Origin: Dolichospermum compactum NIES-806
Lineage (GTDB): Bacteria > Cyanobacteriota > Cyanobacteriia > Cyanobacteriales > Nostocaceae
Direction of reading: 5' to 3'
Assembly (NCBI RefSeq): GCF_002368115.1
Contig: NZ_AP018316.1
Span: forward strand, 3,730,304-3,794,303
DNA: 64,000 bases
The stretch's first letter is position 1. Every line of letters begins with the position of its first letter. Below are positions 35,286-44,120 of this stretch, in pieces. Under the pieces are notes generated by a model. The model was not told where the DNA came from, did not search any database, and saw only the letters and a program-made list of their open reading frames with translations. The position numbers and the translations under genes were made by a program.

Positions 35286-35424
35286 AATCTTGGTAAGTAG
35301 CACATTTATCCGATATTCTACCTTGATTTACGGAAAATAAATATGTCTGAATCAGGATTTCCAGGATTTGAGGATTTTCAGGATATATTGTCAAGCTGCG
35401 TTGATAGCCATAGCTTATCATAGA

Positions 35425-35450
35425 AAATATATATATATATATATATATCT
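35425..35450. repeat. (AT)n microsatellite
   Basis: About 12 uninterrupted TA dinucleotides, 40 bp upstream of the DUF29 gene at 35493 and between divergent genes. Such tracts are prone to slippage. Confidence 0.85.
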
Positions 35451-35492
35451 TATTCCAATTTAACAACAGAGACTCAGAGGAGGAAAGGGAGT

Positions 35493-35924
35493 ATGGAAGA
35501 GTTATTAATGTTAAAAGAATTATTGCATGAAGGGAAAGTTTTAGAAGCTTTGGATTTGGTGGAAGAGTTGGAGGAAATGAGTAAGTCTGATAAGTTAAAT
35601 AAGATTTTTAGTTATGGGATTATTTTGTTATTGCATTTGATTAAACAAGGGGCTGAAAAACGTTCTACTCGTTCTTGGGAAACTTCTATTTTTAATTCTG
35701 TTAAGCAAATTCAACGCACTAATCAACGTCCCAAGGGTAAGGGTTTTTATTTGCAGGAGGATGAATTATTAGAAACTTTACAAGATGCTTACGAATCGGC
35801 TTTAAGAAAGGCTGCTTTGGAGGCTTTTGAAGGCAGGTATACAGCAGATGAATTAGGGAATTTTGTTAATCAAGATGAGGTAATTCAGGAAGCTATGGAT
35901 TTGATTTTGGGAGGAGAGAATTAA
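35493..35924 (+). CDS. DUF29-family protein
   Basis: 143 aa, all-helical. DLVEELEEMSKSDKLNKIFS, ILLLHLIKQGAEKRSTRSWE and GKGFYLQEDELLETLQDAY match DUF29, a family of unknown function highly multiplied in cyanobacterial genomes and often near kinases or mobile repeats. Full length and uninterrupted, unlike the copy at 32285-32719. Confidence 0.85.
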   Translation: MEELLMLKELLHEGKVLEALDLVEELEEMSKSDKLNKIFSYGIILLLHLIKQGAEKRSTRSWETSIFNSVKQIQRTNQRPKGKGFYLQEDELLETLQDAYESALRKAALEAFEGRYTADELGNFVNQDEVIQEAMDLILGGEN

Positions 35925-35945
35925 AGCAGCTAATAAAAAGTGTTG

Positions 35946-36431
35946 TCATGAACTGCGAGGACGTTCAGGCATTTTTAAGTCATATAAAAATAAATACAGA
36001 ATTTCTAGTGGTGACATTGGGGAAGCATGAATCATTAAGTCATCATTACCTGGATGTAAATGAAATCGTTTTCCTTGATTGTCATTATTGTGTTCTGGTA
36101 AATTTAGATCAAATCGTAAAAATTTAGTTGGGTTATCTTCTAAAAATCTAATCTCAAAGTCAAAAGCAATAATTTCAGCAGGTTTAATATTTTCATCCAC
36201 TAAAATTGCAAAATCAAACCAGCAACCATCAAATCTTTCAAAATGGGGAATTTCTTTAAGTCGCTTAAAGTTTCTTTGTCCTCCAGTTATTTCAATAAGT
36301 CCTTTACTCTTTGGTGTCTTTTTGAGTAGTTCATGAATTTTAGAATAATATTCTTTGTTTAAAAGCTTATCATCACAGGCTTTTGTTAAACACCTCAAAA
36401 TCTCACTTCGCAAGAAGTTAGCACTTTTCAT
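35946..36431 (-). CDS. Unrecognised 161-aa protein, partner of the adjacent ATPase
   Basis: 161 aa. I do not recognise a named family. The N-terminus is helical and basic (LRSEILRCLTKACDDKLLNK). The middle has beta-like stretches with aromatic and acidic residues (FERFDGCWFDFAILVDENIK, IIAFDFEIRFLEDNP). The C-terminus has a striking conserved-looking GKRFHLHPGNDDLMIHASPM followed by SPLEILYLFLYDL. The His-x-His-Pro-Gly...Asp-Asp pattern could hold catalytic or metal-binding residues. It starts 11 bp after the upstream ATPase gene, so the two are almost certainly one transcript. Confidence 0.6.
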   Translation of the reverse strand: MKSANFLRSEILRCLTKACDDKLLNKEYYSKIHELLKKTPKSKGLIEITGGQRNFKRLKEIPHFERFDGCWFDFAILVDENIKPAEIIAFDFEIRFLEDNPTKFLRFDLNLPEHNNDNQGKRFHLHPGNDDLMIHASPMSPLEILYLFLYDLKMPERPRSS

Positions 36432-36442
36432 CGAAGTTCATT

Positions 36443-37633
36443 TTAATCTACAATTTGTTGAATTAATGGTTTCATGGCTGGATGAACTGCATAACGTAGT
36501 TTTGGATATCTATATTCAAGAATTACTCGTCTTACTAATAATCTTAAATCTTCATCAGTTCTAGGAATAAATGTTCCTGTTTGGAGAATTTGCTTAATAA
36601 TTTTCAGTTCATTATCTGATATACCAAGTAATTGATTTCTACCAGTTGAATCAACAGCTTTTAAAACTTGTTGTTCTTGTACTTTATCTTCACCTGATAG
36701 ATATGTTTCCTCAATGGAGGCTTGTGTCAGGGTAATAAAGTCTCGTAAAACCCCACCAGAAAAGTGAATCAAAGCTTTAATTGCTGATTCTTCTATAAAA
36801 TCTTTTGATGAGCGAGTTTGAATAATTTTCTCAAAAAAATTATAAGCTTCTGGATCATTTTCGACATCAAAAAATGGCTGATAGCATAAATAGTCTAAAC
36901 TTTTATCAACTGTATCATGATAATCACCATAAATTGCAGTTAATGACCCTATTAATACTACACCAATACCAGAAGACGATATTGATTTTGCATCTGAATA
37001 CACAACCTGCATAAATGCTTTAGCATCATCAAGTTTATCTAATCCATCAAATAGAAGAACCAGATTTACGTAATTTTTAAATGTAGCTTTAGCTAATTTA
37101 CTTACCGTTTCTACTAACTGTAAGCTGATTCCATATCCTTCTGTTTTCTTGGGAATAATACCTTTGACAGCGATATACTGTCCTCCATCATCGTAGAAGT
37201 CATCGTAGGGATCATATTCTGTTGTATAACCATGTGCCAGATTACGAATTAACTTGATAGATTCTATAACATTTTTGTCCTGACTATCTTTTATAAGTTT
37301 AGCAAGTTCTAATCCAGTGATCGCAGTTAAAACACCAGTGGTTATTTTAGAAATATCTGTATATCGGCTAACGTCTACATATATTGCATGGATATCTTCT
37401 ATTTCATTAATTTGTTGACAAGCAACTAATAATTGAGTTGTTTTCCCAGATCCAATACCTCCTAAAAGAAGATGTGAAGATGACGGACGCAAAGCTATAC
37501 GATTTGAGATATTGTCTACAAGTAATTTTCCTGGTGCGTGGACATAATAACCACTTTCAATTGCTTCTGATGGATTTGCTGCACCCTCAAAAGCTGCCAT
37601 TCTTTCTCTAAAAAGCTTTAGTCGGTTTGACAT
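36443..37633 (-). CDS. P-loop (STAND/AAA-like) ATPase of a two-gene cassette
   Basis: 396 aa. Walker A is GGIGSGKTT (residues 58-66). The Walker B candidate is LVLLFDGLDKL (about 191-201), followed by a sensor-like VVLIGS and an arginine-rich C-terminal region. Residues 270-396 are helical, resembling a lid and winged helix. There is no nuclease, TIR or transmembrane domain. A cofactor-like second gene follows 11 bp downstream. Such compact ATPase plus small-protein cassettes often turn out to be defence or stress modules, but nothing in the sequence proves that here. Confidence 0.7.
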   Translation of the reverse strand: MSNRLKLFRERMAAFEGAANPSEAIESGYYVHAPGKLLVDNISNRIALRPSSSHLLLGGIGSGKTTQLLVACQQINEIEDIHAIYVDVSRYTDISKITTGVLTAITGLELAKLIKDSQDKNVIESIKLIRNLAHGYTTEYDPYDDFYDDGGQYIAVKGIIPKKTEGYGISLQLVETVSKLAKATFKNYVNLVLLFDGLDKLDDAKAFMQVVYSDAKSISSSGIGVVLIGSLTAIYGDYHDTVDKSLDYLCYQPFFDVENDPEAYNFFEKIIQTRSSKDFIEESAIKALIHFSGGVLRDFITLTQASIEETYLSGEDKVQEQQVLKAVDSTGRNQLLGISDNELKIIKQILQTGTFIPRTDEDLRLLVRRVILEYRYPKLRYAVHPAMKPLIQQIVD

Positions 37634-37740
37634 ATAACTTAAACTCTCTGTTTACGAAATTGTGCGTATTGTGAGAAATAGCTGAATATCTTTAATGACT
37701 ATTATAAATATATAACAGTTCTATTTCTCACAACTCACTA

Positions 37741-39006
37741 TTAAAACCGTCCATTTCCCTGAACAATATGCTTCACCGTTGTCAATGTTTCCAAACTAAT
37801 AAATCCCCTGCGATGTCCTTTTTGATTGGACATTCCTAAAAACACAGCCTCTCCCCGTGAGGAGTGACGGGAAAAACGAGGGGAAGCATTGATGTAGGTG
37901 GAGGCACTATTTACTCCTAATGCAAATTGGCGACTTTCTTGGTAGGATTCTGTGACAATACTATCGGCATGACTGCTACTATATTGATTAATCCAAGCGA
38001 TCGCACTTTCTAAACTATCTACTAACTTAAAAGCTACTGTTTTGGTTAAATACGGTGTTCCCCATTCTTCATCTTTGGCTAATTGCAATTGGGGAAATGC
38101 TCCAACTAATTCTGCATCTCCTTTAAGTTGAAAACCTTTTTCTTTTAAACTACTCCACAGCACTGATAAGGAAGATGGTAAAGCTTGACGATGCACTAAA
38201 ACTTTTTCAATGGCATTGACTTGATCTGGTTCGCTTTCATGGCTATCCATAATCATCCAGCGAATCATTTCTAAGCTACTATTTACTGACCAATACAGAT
38301 AACAATTACCCATTGCTGATTTTAACACTGGGCAGGTTGCTTGTCTGACTACCTGTTGAATTAAACTGGAACGTCCATAGGGAATAACTAAACTTAAATA
38401 CTGATCTTGGGTAACTAAGTCTCGCACTGAAGCACCATGTTCAGCGGTGATTAATTCTACACAACCTGCGGGTAATCCGACTTTGGTAATGGCTGTTTGC
38501 AGGGCGTTAGCGATCGCTGTATTAGAATTACTAGCTTCCGTACTACCTTTAAGAATAATACTATTGCCAGTTTTTATGCAAAAACCAGCAGCGATCGCCC
38601 CCAAATCCGGGAAAGCCTCATAAATAAAGGCAATCACCCCCAAAGGCATCAGTTGAGTATAACTTTGGGAGTCTTCCTGTTGATAATCAGCAGTTCTCAC
38701 CCGGCGTAAAGGATCAGATAATTCCCCCAATCGTTGCAGAATTTTAATAGTATTCTCCAACCGAAAGGGAGTTAGCTTCAACCAGTCCAAAATTAATTCG
38801 GGAACTGCCATTTCTCGACTTGCTTCTAAATCCAGAGTATTAGCTTCGAGAATTTCATCAAAATCACTTTCTATCGCTTGTGCCATTGCTAACACAGCGC
38901 GACTCCTATCTATCCCCTTCGTCGTTCCCAATTTTAGGGAAGCCTGGAAAGCGCGGTTAGCGCTTGTCATCGGTTCGGGGTAATCATCAATCACTTCACC
39001 TGTCAT
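37741..39006 (-). CDS. proA: ProA-type glutamate-5-semialdehyde dehydrogenase
   Basis: 421 aa. Reduces glutamyl-5-phosphate to the semialdehyde in proline synthesis (EC 1.2.1.41). Recognised by PLGVIAFIYEAFPDLGAIAA, IKTGNSIILKGSTEASNSN, and VNASTYINASPRF-type C-terminal sequence. The catalytic Cys is in KSAMGNCYLYWS. Some usually invariant positions differ (IPYG for IPRG; NCYLYW for ICHVYV), which suggests the second ProA paralogue that cyanobacteria often carry. Substrate may differ. It follows a small membrane-protein gene by 4 bp. Confidence 0.8.
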   Translation of the reverse strand: MTGEVIDDYPEPMTSANRAFQASLKLGTTKGIDRSRAVLAMAQAIESDFDEILEANTLDLEASREMAVPELILDWLKLTPFRLENTIKILQRLGELSDPLRRVRTADYQQEDSQSYTQLMPLGVIAFIYEAFPDLGAIAAGFCIKTGNSIILKGSTEASNSNTAIANALQTAITKVGLPAGCVELITAEHGASVRDLVTQDQYLSLVIPYGRSSLIQQVVRQATCPVLKSAMGNCYLYWSVNSSLEMIRWMIMDSHESEPDQVNAIEKVLVHRQALPSSLSVLWSSLKEKGFQLKGDAELVGAFPQLQLAKDEEWGTPYLTKTVAFKLVDSLESAIAWINQYSSSHADSIVTESYQESRQFALGVNSASTYINASPRFSRHSSRGEAVFLGMSNQKGHRRGFISLETLTTVKHIVQGNGRF

Positions 39007-39010
39007 GGAG

Positions 39011-39418
39011 TTAACGTCTGTAAGTAAGCCAGACCATTAGTGCTGGCAGAATTACCAATAGCACTGCTACAATTGCCCAAGCTATGATGTTGGAACTATT
39101 AGCCAATCGTAGAGCTAATGGTAGCCATATAATCACTAACACAAAAATAATGCTGAGTGCTATTGGTAAATAGTTTTGTCCTAATCGGGGTTGAACAATT
39201 TGCCAATTATTGCCTTTCCAGCGCCAAGCACGTTTGTAAGGATAAGTAGTAGAAAGTTGTTCCAATACATACCCATTTTCTTCGACTACAAAAATCTGCT
39301 GACAGCGATCGCATCCAAACGCTTCTGTGAGTGTAATAGGAATTAAATGTCCATTGCGACGACAAGGACAAGCGTATTCCGTATTTAAGTCAATTTTATC
39401 TGGTTTTTGAGGTTGCAC
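39011..39418 (-). CDS. Small zinc-ribbon membrane protein
   Basis: 135 aa. The N-terminal half has a zinc-ribbon-like CPCRRNG and CDRCQQIF (four Cys) and ends WRWKGNNWQ. Two hydrophobic helices follow (about 84-104 and 111-132). Conserved in cyanobacteria, function unknown to me. Likely co-transcribed with the proA-type gene, whose start is 4 bp downstream. Confidence 0.6.
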   Translation of the reverse strand: MQPQKPDKIDLNTEYACPCRRNGHLIPITLTEAFGCDRCQQIFVVEENGYVLEQLSTTYPYKRAWRWKGNNWQIVQPRLGQNYLPIALSIIFVLVIIWLPLALRLANSSNIIAWAIVAVLLVILPALMVWLTYRR

Positions 39419-39620
39419 AAGCGAGATAAATAACTTGGGCGGTTTTTTACATTATTCCCCAATTTTCCTGAAAATCAGTATGGGAAACCTTGAAATTGCG
39501 TCTAATAATATAGCTGGGAAAGTTTTCTCACAAACTCCCAAACTGAATATCCATCATTTACAAATTTAGTGGTGATGGAATATCTTTACTGTTATTTTAA
39601 TATATCAACTTTAACTAGAA

Positions 39621-39692
39621 AGCGGGTGATGGGATTCGAACCCACGACATCAACCTTGGCAAGGTTGCGCTCTACCACTGAGCTACACCCGC
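39621..39692 (-). tRNA. tRNA-Gly(GCC)
   Basis: Minus strand begins GCGGGTGTAGCTCAGTGGTA. A seven-base acceptor stem (GCGGGTG / CACCCGC) is seen, with the D-arm, anticodon loop TTGCCAA between CAACC and GGTTG giving anticodon GCC, and a T-arm GTGGGTTCGAATCCCA. Discriminator base U; CCA is not encoded, so it depends on the CCA-adding enzymes, one of which is at 41396. Confidence 0.97.
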
Positions 39693-39827
39693 GAACTCAC
39701 CAATAAAACTATTATTTCAGATTTATTCTCAGTTGTCAACCCCTTAGCTAAACTTTTTTTTCAGTTGTCAGTGGCAAGAATTTTTAACCAATTACCCATT
39801 ACCTATTACCCATTACCCATCACCCAA

Positions 39828-40319
39828 TTAACCTGCTAAATTCGGGCGTAATTGCCGCATGAGACTAGCCATTTCTATAGCATTCATAGCGTACTCCCAA
39901 CCATGATTACTCTTGATGCCGGCTCGTTCTAGGGCTTGCTGCATGGTATCTGTGGTTAAAATGCCGAAAATTACAGGTACACCTGTTTGGAAACTAGCCG
40001 CAGCAACACCTTTAGAAACTTCTGAGGATACATAATCAAAATGCGGTGTTTGTCCTTTAATGACTGCGCCGAGGCAAATTATGGCATCATAACGGCCAGA
40101 CATTGCCAACTGACGGGCCACATTGGCAACTTCAAAACTACCAGGAACCCATACATAATCTACTTGCTGTCCTTCGGGGTCAGGATCTATACCATGACGC
40201 TTTAAGCAGTCTTTACATCCTTCTACTAATTTTAAGGTGACAAGATCATTGAAGCGAGCGATGATCAATGCAAAGCGCAAAGACTCGGTGTGCTGAAAAT
40301 TTCCTTCAAAAACTGCCAT
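39828..40319 (-). CDS. ribH: 6,7-dimethyl-8-ribityllumazine synthase
   Basis: 163 aa. Penultimate step of riboflavin synthesis (EC 2.5.1.78). Motifs: ARFNDLVTLKLVEG, VPGSFEVANVARQLA, GAVIKGQTPHFDYV with the catalytic His, and FGILTTDTMQQALERAG. Forms an icosahedral capsid or pentamers. No other riboflavin gene lies nearby and no FMN riboswitch was recognised upstream. Confidence 0.96.
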   Translation of the reverse strand: MAVFEGNFQHTESLRFALIIARFNDLVTLKLVEGCKDCLKRHGIDPDPEGQQVDYVWVPGSFEVANVARQLAMSGRYDAIICLGAVIKGQTPHFDYVSSEVSKGVAAASFQTGVPVIFGILTTDTMQQALERAGIKSNHGWEYAMNAIEMASLMRQLRPNLAG

Positions 40320-40644
40320 AACTGCCTCTAAATAAATTTAGAATAACTGCTTTACCAATATAGTTTTCTGCAATGAAAATAGAAGAGCAGGAAAGCACAA
40401 TCAGGAAAAAGTTGTTGAGAAAACAATCAATACCTTCGCAAAATTGAAAAAAGCCTGATTAGTAGGTTGGGTTGACGTAAGGAAACCCGACAAATGCTTT
40501 TGGTTGCGCTGTTGCTTAACCCAACCTACAAAAAATGGCGAAGATATTGAAAAAAGAAAGTTTTTTCTTTTTGACTCTTTACCTGAGCTTTTTTGCTCTT
40601 AAAAGTGTGTATGGTATGCCATAGTGAATATTTAAAGCATTCAA
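40320..40644. other. Intergenic region with a family D palindromic repeat
   Basis: The only feature seen is the repeat at 40462-40529. The rest is AT-rich. Confidence 0.5.
40462..40529. repeat. Family D palindromic repeat (GTAGGTTGGGTT ... AACCCAACCTAC)
   Basis: 68-bp element with terminal inverted repeat GTAGGTTGGGTT and AACCCAACCTAC. Related copies or half-copies are at 44693-44812, 45563-45652, 46425-46459, 47013-47045 and 47729-47762. Confidence 0.8.
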
Positions 40645-40833
40645 CTAAACCACAAAAAAGTTTAATATACCAACTAACACGACTAAAGCCGCCCAAATTC
40701 CTGAACCAACCCAGAGTAGTTTTTTAGATTCTACCCAGTTTTGAGGAGTAGCGTAAACAACAGGTACACCAATCACAAGCACGAAGGAGAACAGGACTAA
40801 TGATATTAAAGCGATTTGAAATACTATGCTCAT
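40645..40833 (-). CDS. psbZ: Photosystem II protein PsbZ (Ycf9)
   Basis: 62 aa with two transmembrane helices: VFQIALISLVLFSFVLVIGV and IWAALVVLVGILNFFVV, and between them the conserved PVVYATPQNWVESKK loop. PsbZ stabilises the PSII core and its antenna interactions. Single gene in the thylakoid set. Confidence 0.95.
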   Translation of the reverse strand: MSIVFQIALISLVLFSFVLVIGVPVVYATPQNWVESKKLLWVGSGIWAALVVLVGILNFFVV

Positions 40834-41112
40834 TTTGTTTTTCCCAACATAACTAAATCTTAGTTTTCCCGAAACTGTGCTGTATAAACAGTTTAGGGTT
40901 TTCAGGGAACCTTATGAACTCACAAGGCATCGCCTGGTCAATTAATATTTTACGTCTGGTTTGTAACAGTTGCTCACTTCTGATCTTCCAATCTGTTTTT
41001 TCTTTCGCTGATTGGGGACTGGCGATCGCTGATGGGGAAAATGATTAAGATAGAAATAGGATTTACGCATTGACAAGATTCCCCAAATATGTAACGTAAA
41101 TTTTATCCCTTG

Positions 41113-41199
41113 TAGGGTGCGTCAGACACGATATTTTGACAAAAAAACAGATTCCCTCTATCTGACGTGGTTGGTGAGCTTGCCGAACCACACCCTACT
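41113..41199. repeat. Diverged family A palindrome, copy 3
   Basis: Begins GTAGGGTGCGTCAGA like copies 1 and 2. The right arm is interrupted by a second small stem (GTTGGTGAGCTTGCCGAACCA type) before CCCTAC. Confidence 0.6.
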
Positions 41200-41295
41200 C
41201 AATAAGTTATTCCCAAAGCCGAAAACGACGCAATTTCGTTCATTCATATCATGGTAAATTAGTGAGCGTGCGTAAGTCCTAGTATATTTACTTTA

Positions 41296-41386
41296 TAGGG
41301 AAAGAATTTTCTTCTTTCTCCTGATAGCGCAGCGTGGCGTTAGCCATACTCCTGAACTCCTTAACTCCTGACTCCTGACTCCTATC
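41296..41386. repeat. Dispersed about 90-bp repeat (copy facing cca)
   Basis: AGGGAAAGAATTTTCTTCTT ... GTGGCGTTAGCCATACTCCT and CTCCTGA heptads. Nearly identical to 54720-54801 in the opposite orientation; a shorter relative sits at 12480-12585. Confidence 0.75.
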
Positions 41387-41395
41387 TTAAAATAT

Positions 41396-44095
41396 ATGGA
41401 TTTAATTATTTGTCACACAACTGCGGATTTTGACGCTTTGGGGGCAGCGGTAGGGTTAACTTGTCTCAAACCAGGGAGTAAAATTGTCTTGACTGGGGGC
41501 GCACATCCCCCCGTGCGGGACTTTTTGGCGTTACACCGTGATGAGTATCCGTTGATTGAAAGACGTTCTGTAAATCCTGAAAATATTCGCTCTTTAATGG
41601 TTGTGGATACTCAAAAGCGCGATCGCTTGGGTAAGGCCGCTATCTGGTTTGATTTACCCAGTGTCCAGGAAGTTATCGTTTACGATCATCATTTTGGACA
41701 AGATAGAGACATTCCCAGTACCCAATTATATATTGACGAAGTAGGTGCTACAACTACTTTAATTGTAGAAGAATTGCAAAAAAATAATATTGCTTTAAAT
41801 TCTGCCCAAGCAACCGTAATGGCTTTGGGTATTCATGTGGATACAGGTTCATTAACCTATAAACAATCTACAGCCAGAGACGCTTTAGCTTTAGCTTGGT
41901 TAATGCAGCAAGGAGCAAATTTATCAGTAATTTCTACCTATCGAGATCCTGGTTTATCACCACAATTACAACAGTTATTAAGTACAGCTTTAGAGAATTT
42001 ACAATATCTTTGTTTGCGGGGATATACCATAGCTTGGGTTACACTAAAAACCGATGGTTTTGTCCCCGGTTTATCAGGTTTAGCTACGGAAATCATTGAC
42101 TTAACAGAAACCGATGCTGTACTGTTGGCAAATGAATATCCTTTAGGTGAAGATGATTGGCGATTCACAGTAATTGGGAGAACAAAAATTCCCCAAACAA
42201 ATCTTAATTCCTTATTTCAACCTCATGGTGGTGGAGGACATTCTCAAGCTGCATCTCTTAATCTGCGTACCACAGATTCCCAACAAATTTTACAAGAATT
42301 ATTAGATAGTTTAAAAGCCCAAATTCCCCATCCTCCCACAGCTAGAGATTTGATGTCTTCGCCAGTGCGGACAATTCGCCCTGATACTACTATAGCTGAA
42401 GCCCAACGGATTTTATTGCGTTATGGACATTCAGGTTTATCTGTAGTTAATAACCAAGATTTATTAATCGGAATTATTTCCCGTCGGGATTTAGATATTG
42501 CTTTACATCATGGGTTTAGTCATGCACCAGTTAAAGGTTATATGACAGGTAATTTAAAGACAATTACCCCTGATACTTCTTTACCAGAAATTGAGTCTTT
42601 AATGGTGACTTATGATATTGGTAGATTACCAGTATTAGATCATGGGCAATTAGTGGGTATTGTCACCCGCACCGATATTTTAAGAGAATTACATCAATTA
42701 ACCATTCAAAATATAGAATTAACACCTGATAATTATTCTCGAAATTTAGGACTCAATACTGAATTAGAAAAACGTCTCACTCCTCAGCTTTGGCGATTAC
42801 TCACTATCGCATCTCAAGAAGCAGAAAAACGCGGTTGGCATCTTTATTTAGTAGGTGGTGCAGTTCGAGATTTGCTATTAGCAGAAGCGGAAACTCGCAA
42901 CTTGATGATTAATGATATTGATTTAGTAGTTGATGGTTTTCATCAAACCGCAGATGTGGGTGCAGGTGTAGAACTAGCTAAAGCCTTACAGCAAATTTAT
43001 CAAAATGCGAGATTAGAAATTCATGGTGCTTTTCAAACTGCGGCTTTATTATGGCATAAAGATTTAGTATTAGACTCATTATGGGTAGATATTGCCACAG
43101 CAAGAACCGAGTTTTATCCTTATCCAGCAGCTAATCCAGAAGTTGAAGCTAGTTCTATTCGGCAAGATTTATATAGGCGAGATTTTACGATTAATGCAAT
43201 GGCTTTGCGGTTAACTTCTCCCCGTGCTGGTGAATTGTTAGATTTCTTTGGTGGTTTTATAGATTTAGAAAATCAGCAAGTTCGGATTTTACACCCTAAT
43301 AGTTTTATTGAAGATCCAACTCGGATTTATCGCGGAGTACGGTTTGCAGTGCGGTTTGGATTTTCCCTAGAACCACAAACAGAAACTTATATTCGTTATG
43401 CGATAAATAGCGGAGTTTATGATCGAACAAGTCAGGAAAATAGTAAAACTCCAGCTTTGCAAACTCGGTTAAAAACTGAATTAAAATATATATTAGCAGC
43501 ACCTTATTGGCAATCAGCTTTAGAATTGCTTGATAATTTAGGGGCTTTACAATGTATTCATTCTACTCTAAAGTTAGATGCAGAACTTTCTCGACAATTA
43601 AATTTATTAAAACACTGTTTAAGAAAATTTGACAAAAAACAAACTTTAATAAATTGGCAAATGCGTTTAGAAGTATTAATTGCCTATTTACAACCAGAAT
43701 ATCGGGGAAAAGTAGCTAAAAATCTGCAATTAACGGATGATAGTATTATTAGATTAGAAAAATTATTTACAGTTGAATCTGAGATAATTACATTATTACC
43801 GACTTTTGAAAAACCTAGTCAAACACTCTATTTACTTAGAAAATATGATTTGCAAACTTTAATCTTAATCGCTTTACAAAGTCCCCGCAAAATCAGAAGA
43901 CGCATTTGGCAATATTTAACCAATTGGGGAAATATTCAACCCTTATTAAATGGGAATGATTTAAAAAAATTGGGTTATAAACCTAGTCCCCAATATAAGC
44001 AAATGCTTGATGATTTATTGACTGCTACTGTAGATGGTATAATTAAGGATAAAGCAGAAGCACAAGAATTTCTAACCAAGCATTATCCTCGGTAA
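41396..44095 (+). CDS. cca: Fused DHH-CBS-poly(A) polymerase-type tRNA nucleotidyltransferase (A-adding)
   Basis: 899 aa. Residues 1-300 form a DHH/DHHA1 phosphoesterase-like region (TTADFDALGA, VYDHHFGQ, PHGGGGHSQAA). Two CBS domains follow (about 318-430). From 465 on is a class II nucleotidyltransferase: LVGGAVRDLLL, NDIDLVVDG (metal-binding Asp pair), RRDFTINAMAL, and ED PTRIYRG / RFAVRFGF. In cyanobacteria CCA addition is split between a CC-adding and an A-adding enzyme and this long fused form is the A-adding type; specificity is from family knowledge, not read here. Adds the final A to tRNA 3' ends, needed since the tRNA here does not encode CCA. Confidence 0.88.
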   Translation: MDLIICHTTADFDALGAAVGLTCLKPGSKIVLTGGAHPPVRDFLALHRDEYPLIERRSVNPENIRSLMVVDTQKRDRLGKAAIWFDLPSVQEVIVYDHHFGQDRDIPSTQLYIDEVGATTTLIVEELQKNNIALNSAQATVMALGIHVDTGSLTYKQSTARDALALAWLMQQGANLSVISTYRDPGLSPQLQQLLSTALENLQYLCLRGYTIAWVTLKTDGFVPGLSGLATEIIDLTETDAVLLANEYPLGEDDWRFTVIGRTKIPQTNLNSLFQPHGGGGHSQAASLNLRTTDSQQILQELLDSLKAQIPHPPTARDLMSSPVRTIRPDTTIAEAQRILLRYGHSGLSVVNNQDLLIGIISRRDLDIALHHGFSHAPVKGYMTGNLKTITPDTSLPEIESLMVTYDIGRLPVLDHGQLVGIVTRTDILRELHQLTIQNIELTPDNYSRNLGLNTELEKRLTPQLWRLLTIASQEAEKRGWHLYLVGGAVRDLLLAEAETRNLMINDIDLVVDGFHQTADVGAGVELAKALQQIYQNARLEIHGAFQTAALLWHKDLVLDSLWVDIATARTEFYPYPAANPEVEASSIRQDLYRRDFTINAMALRLTSPRAGELLDFFGGFIDLENQQVRILHPNSFIEDPTRIYRGVRFAVRFGFSLEPQTETYIRYAINSGVYDRTSQENSKTPALQTRLKTELKYILAAPYWQSALELLDNLGALQCIHSTLKLDAELSRQLNLLKHCLRKFDKKQTLINWQMRLEVLIAYLQPEYRGKVAKNLQLTDDSIIRLEKLFTVESEIITLLPTFEKPSQTLYLLRKYDLQTLILIALQSPRKIRRRIWQYLTNWGNIQPLLNGNDLKKLGYKPSPQYKQMLDDLLTATVDGIIKDKAEAQEFLTKHYPR

Positions 44096-44120
44096 TTGAT
44101 ATTAAAAATATGAGGTTGAT

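Larger units (their letters stand above)
40834..41395. other. Intergenic region with family A-like palindrome and a dispersed 90-bp repeat
   Basis: Between divergent psbZ and cca-type genes. Holds psbZ's upstream region, a diverged GTAGGGTGCGTCAGA ... ACACCCTAC palindrome at 41113-41199, and the 41296-41386 repeat. No ORF of interest. Confidence 0.55.

Noticed and set aside
39419..40319. FMN riboswitch upstream of ribH
   Set aside because: No conserved RFN-element sequence blocks are visible upstream of the start at 40319.
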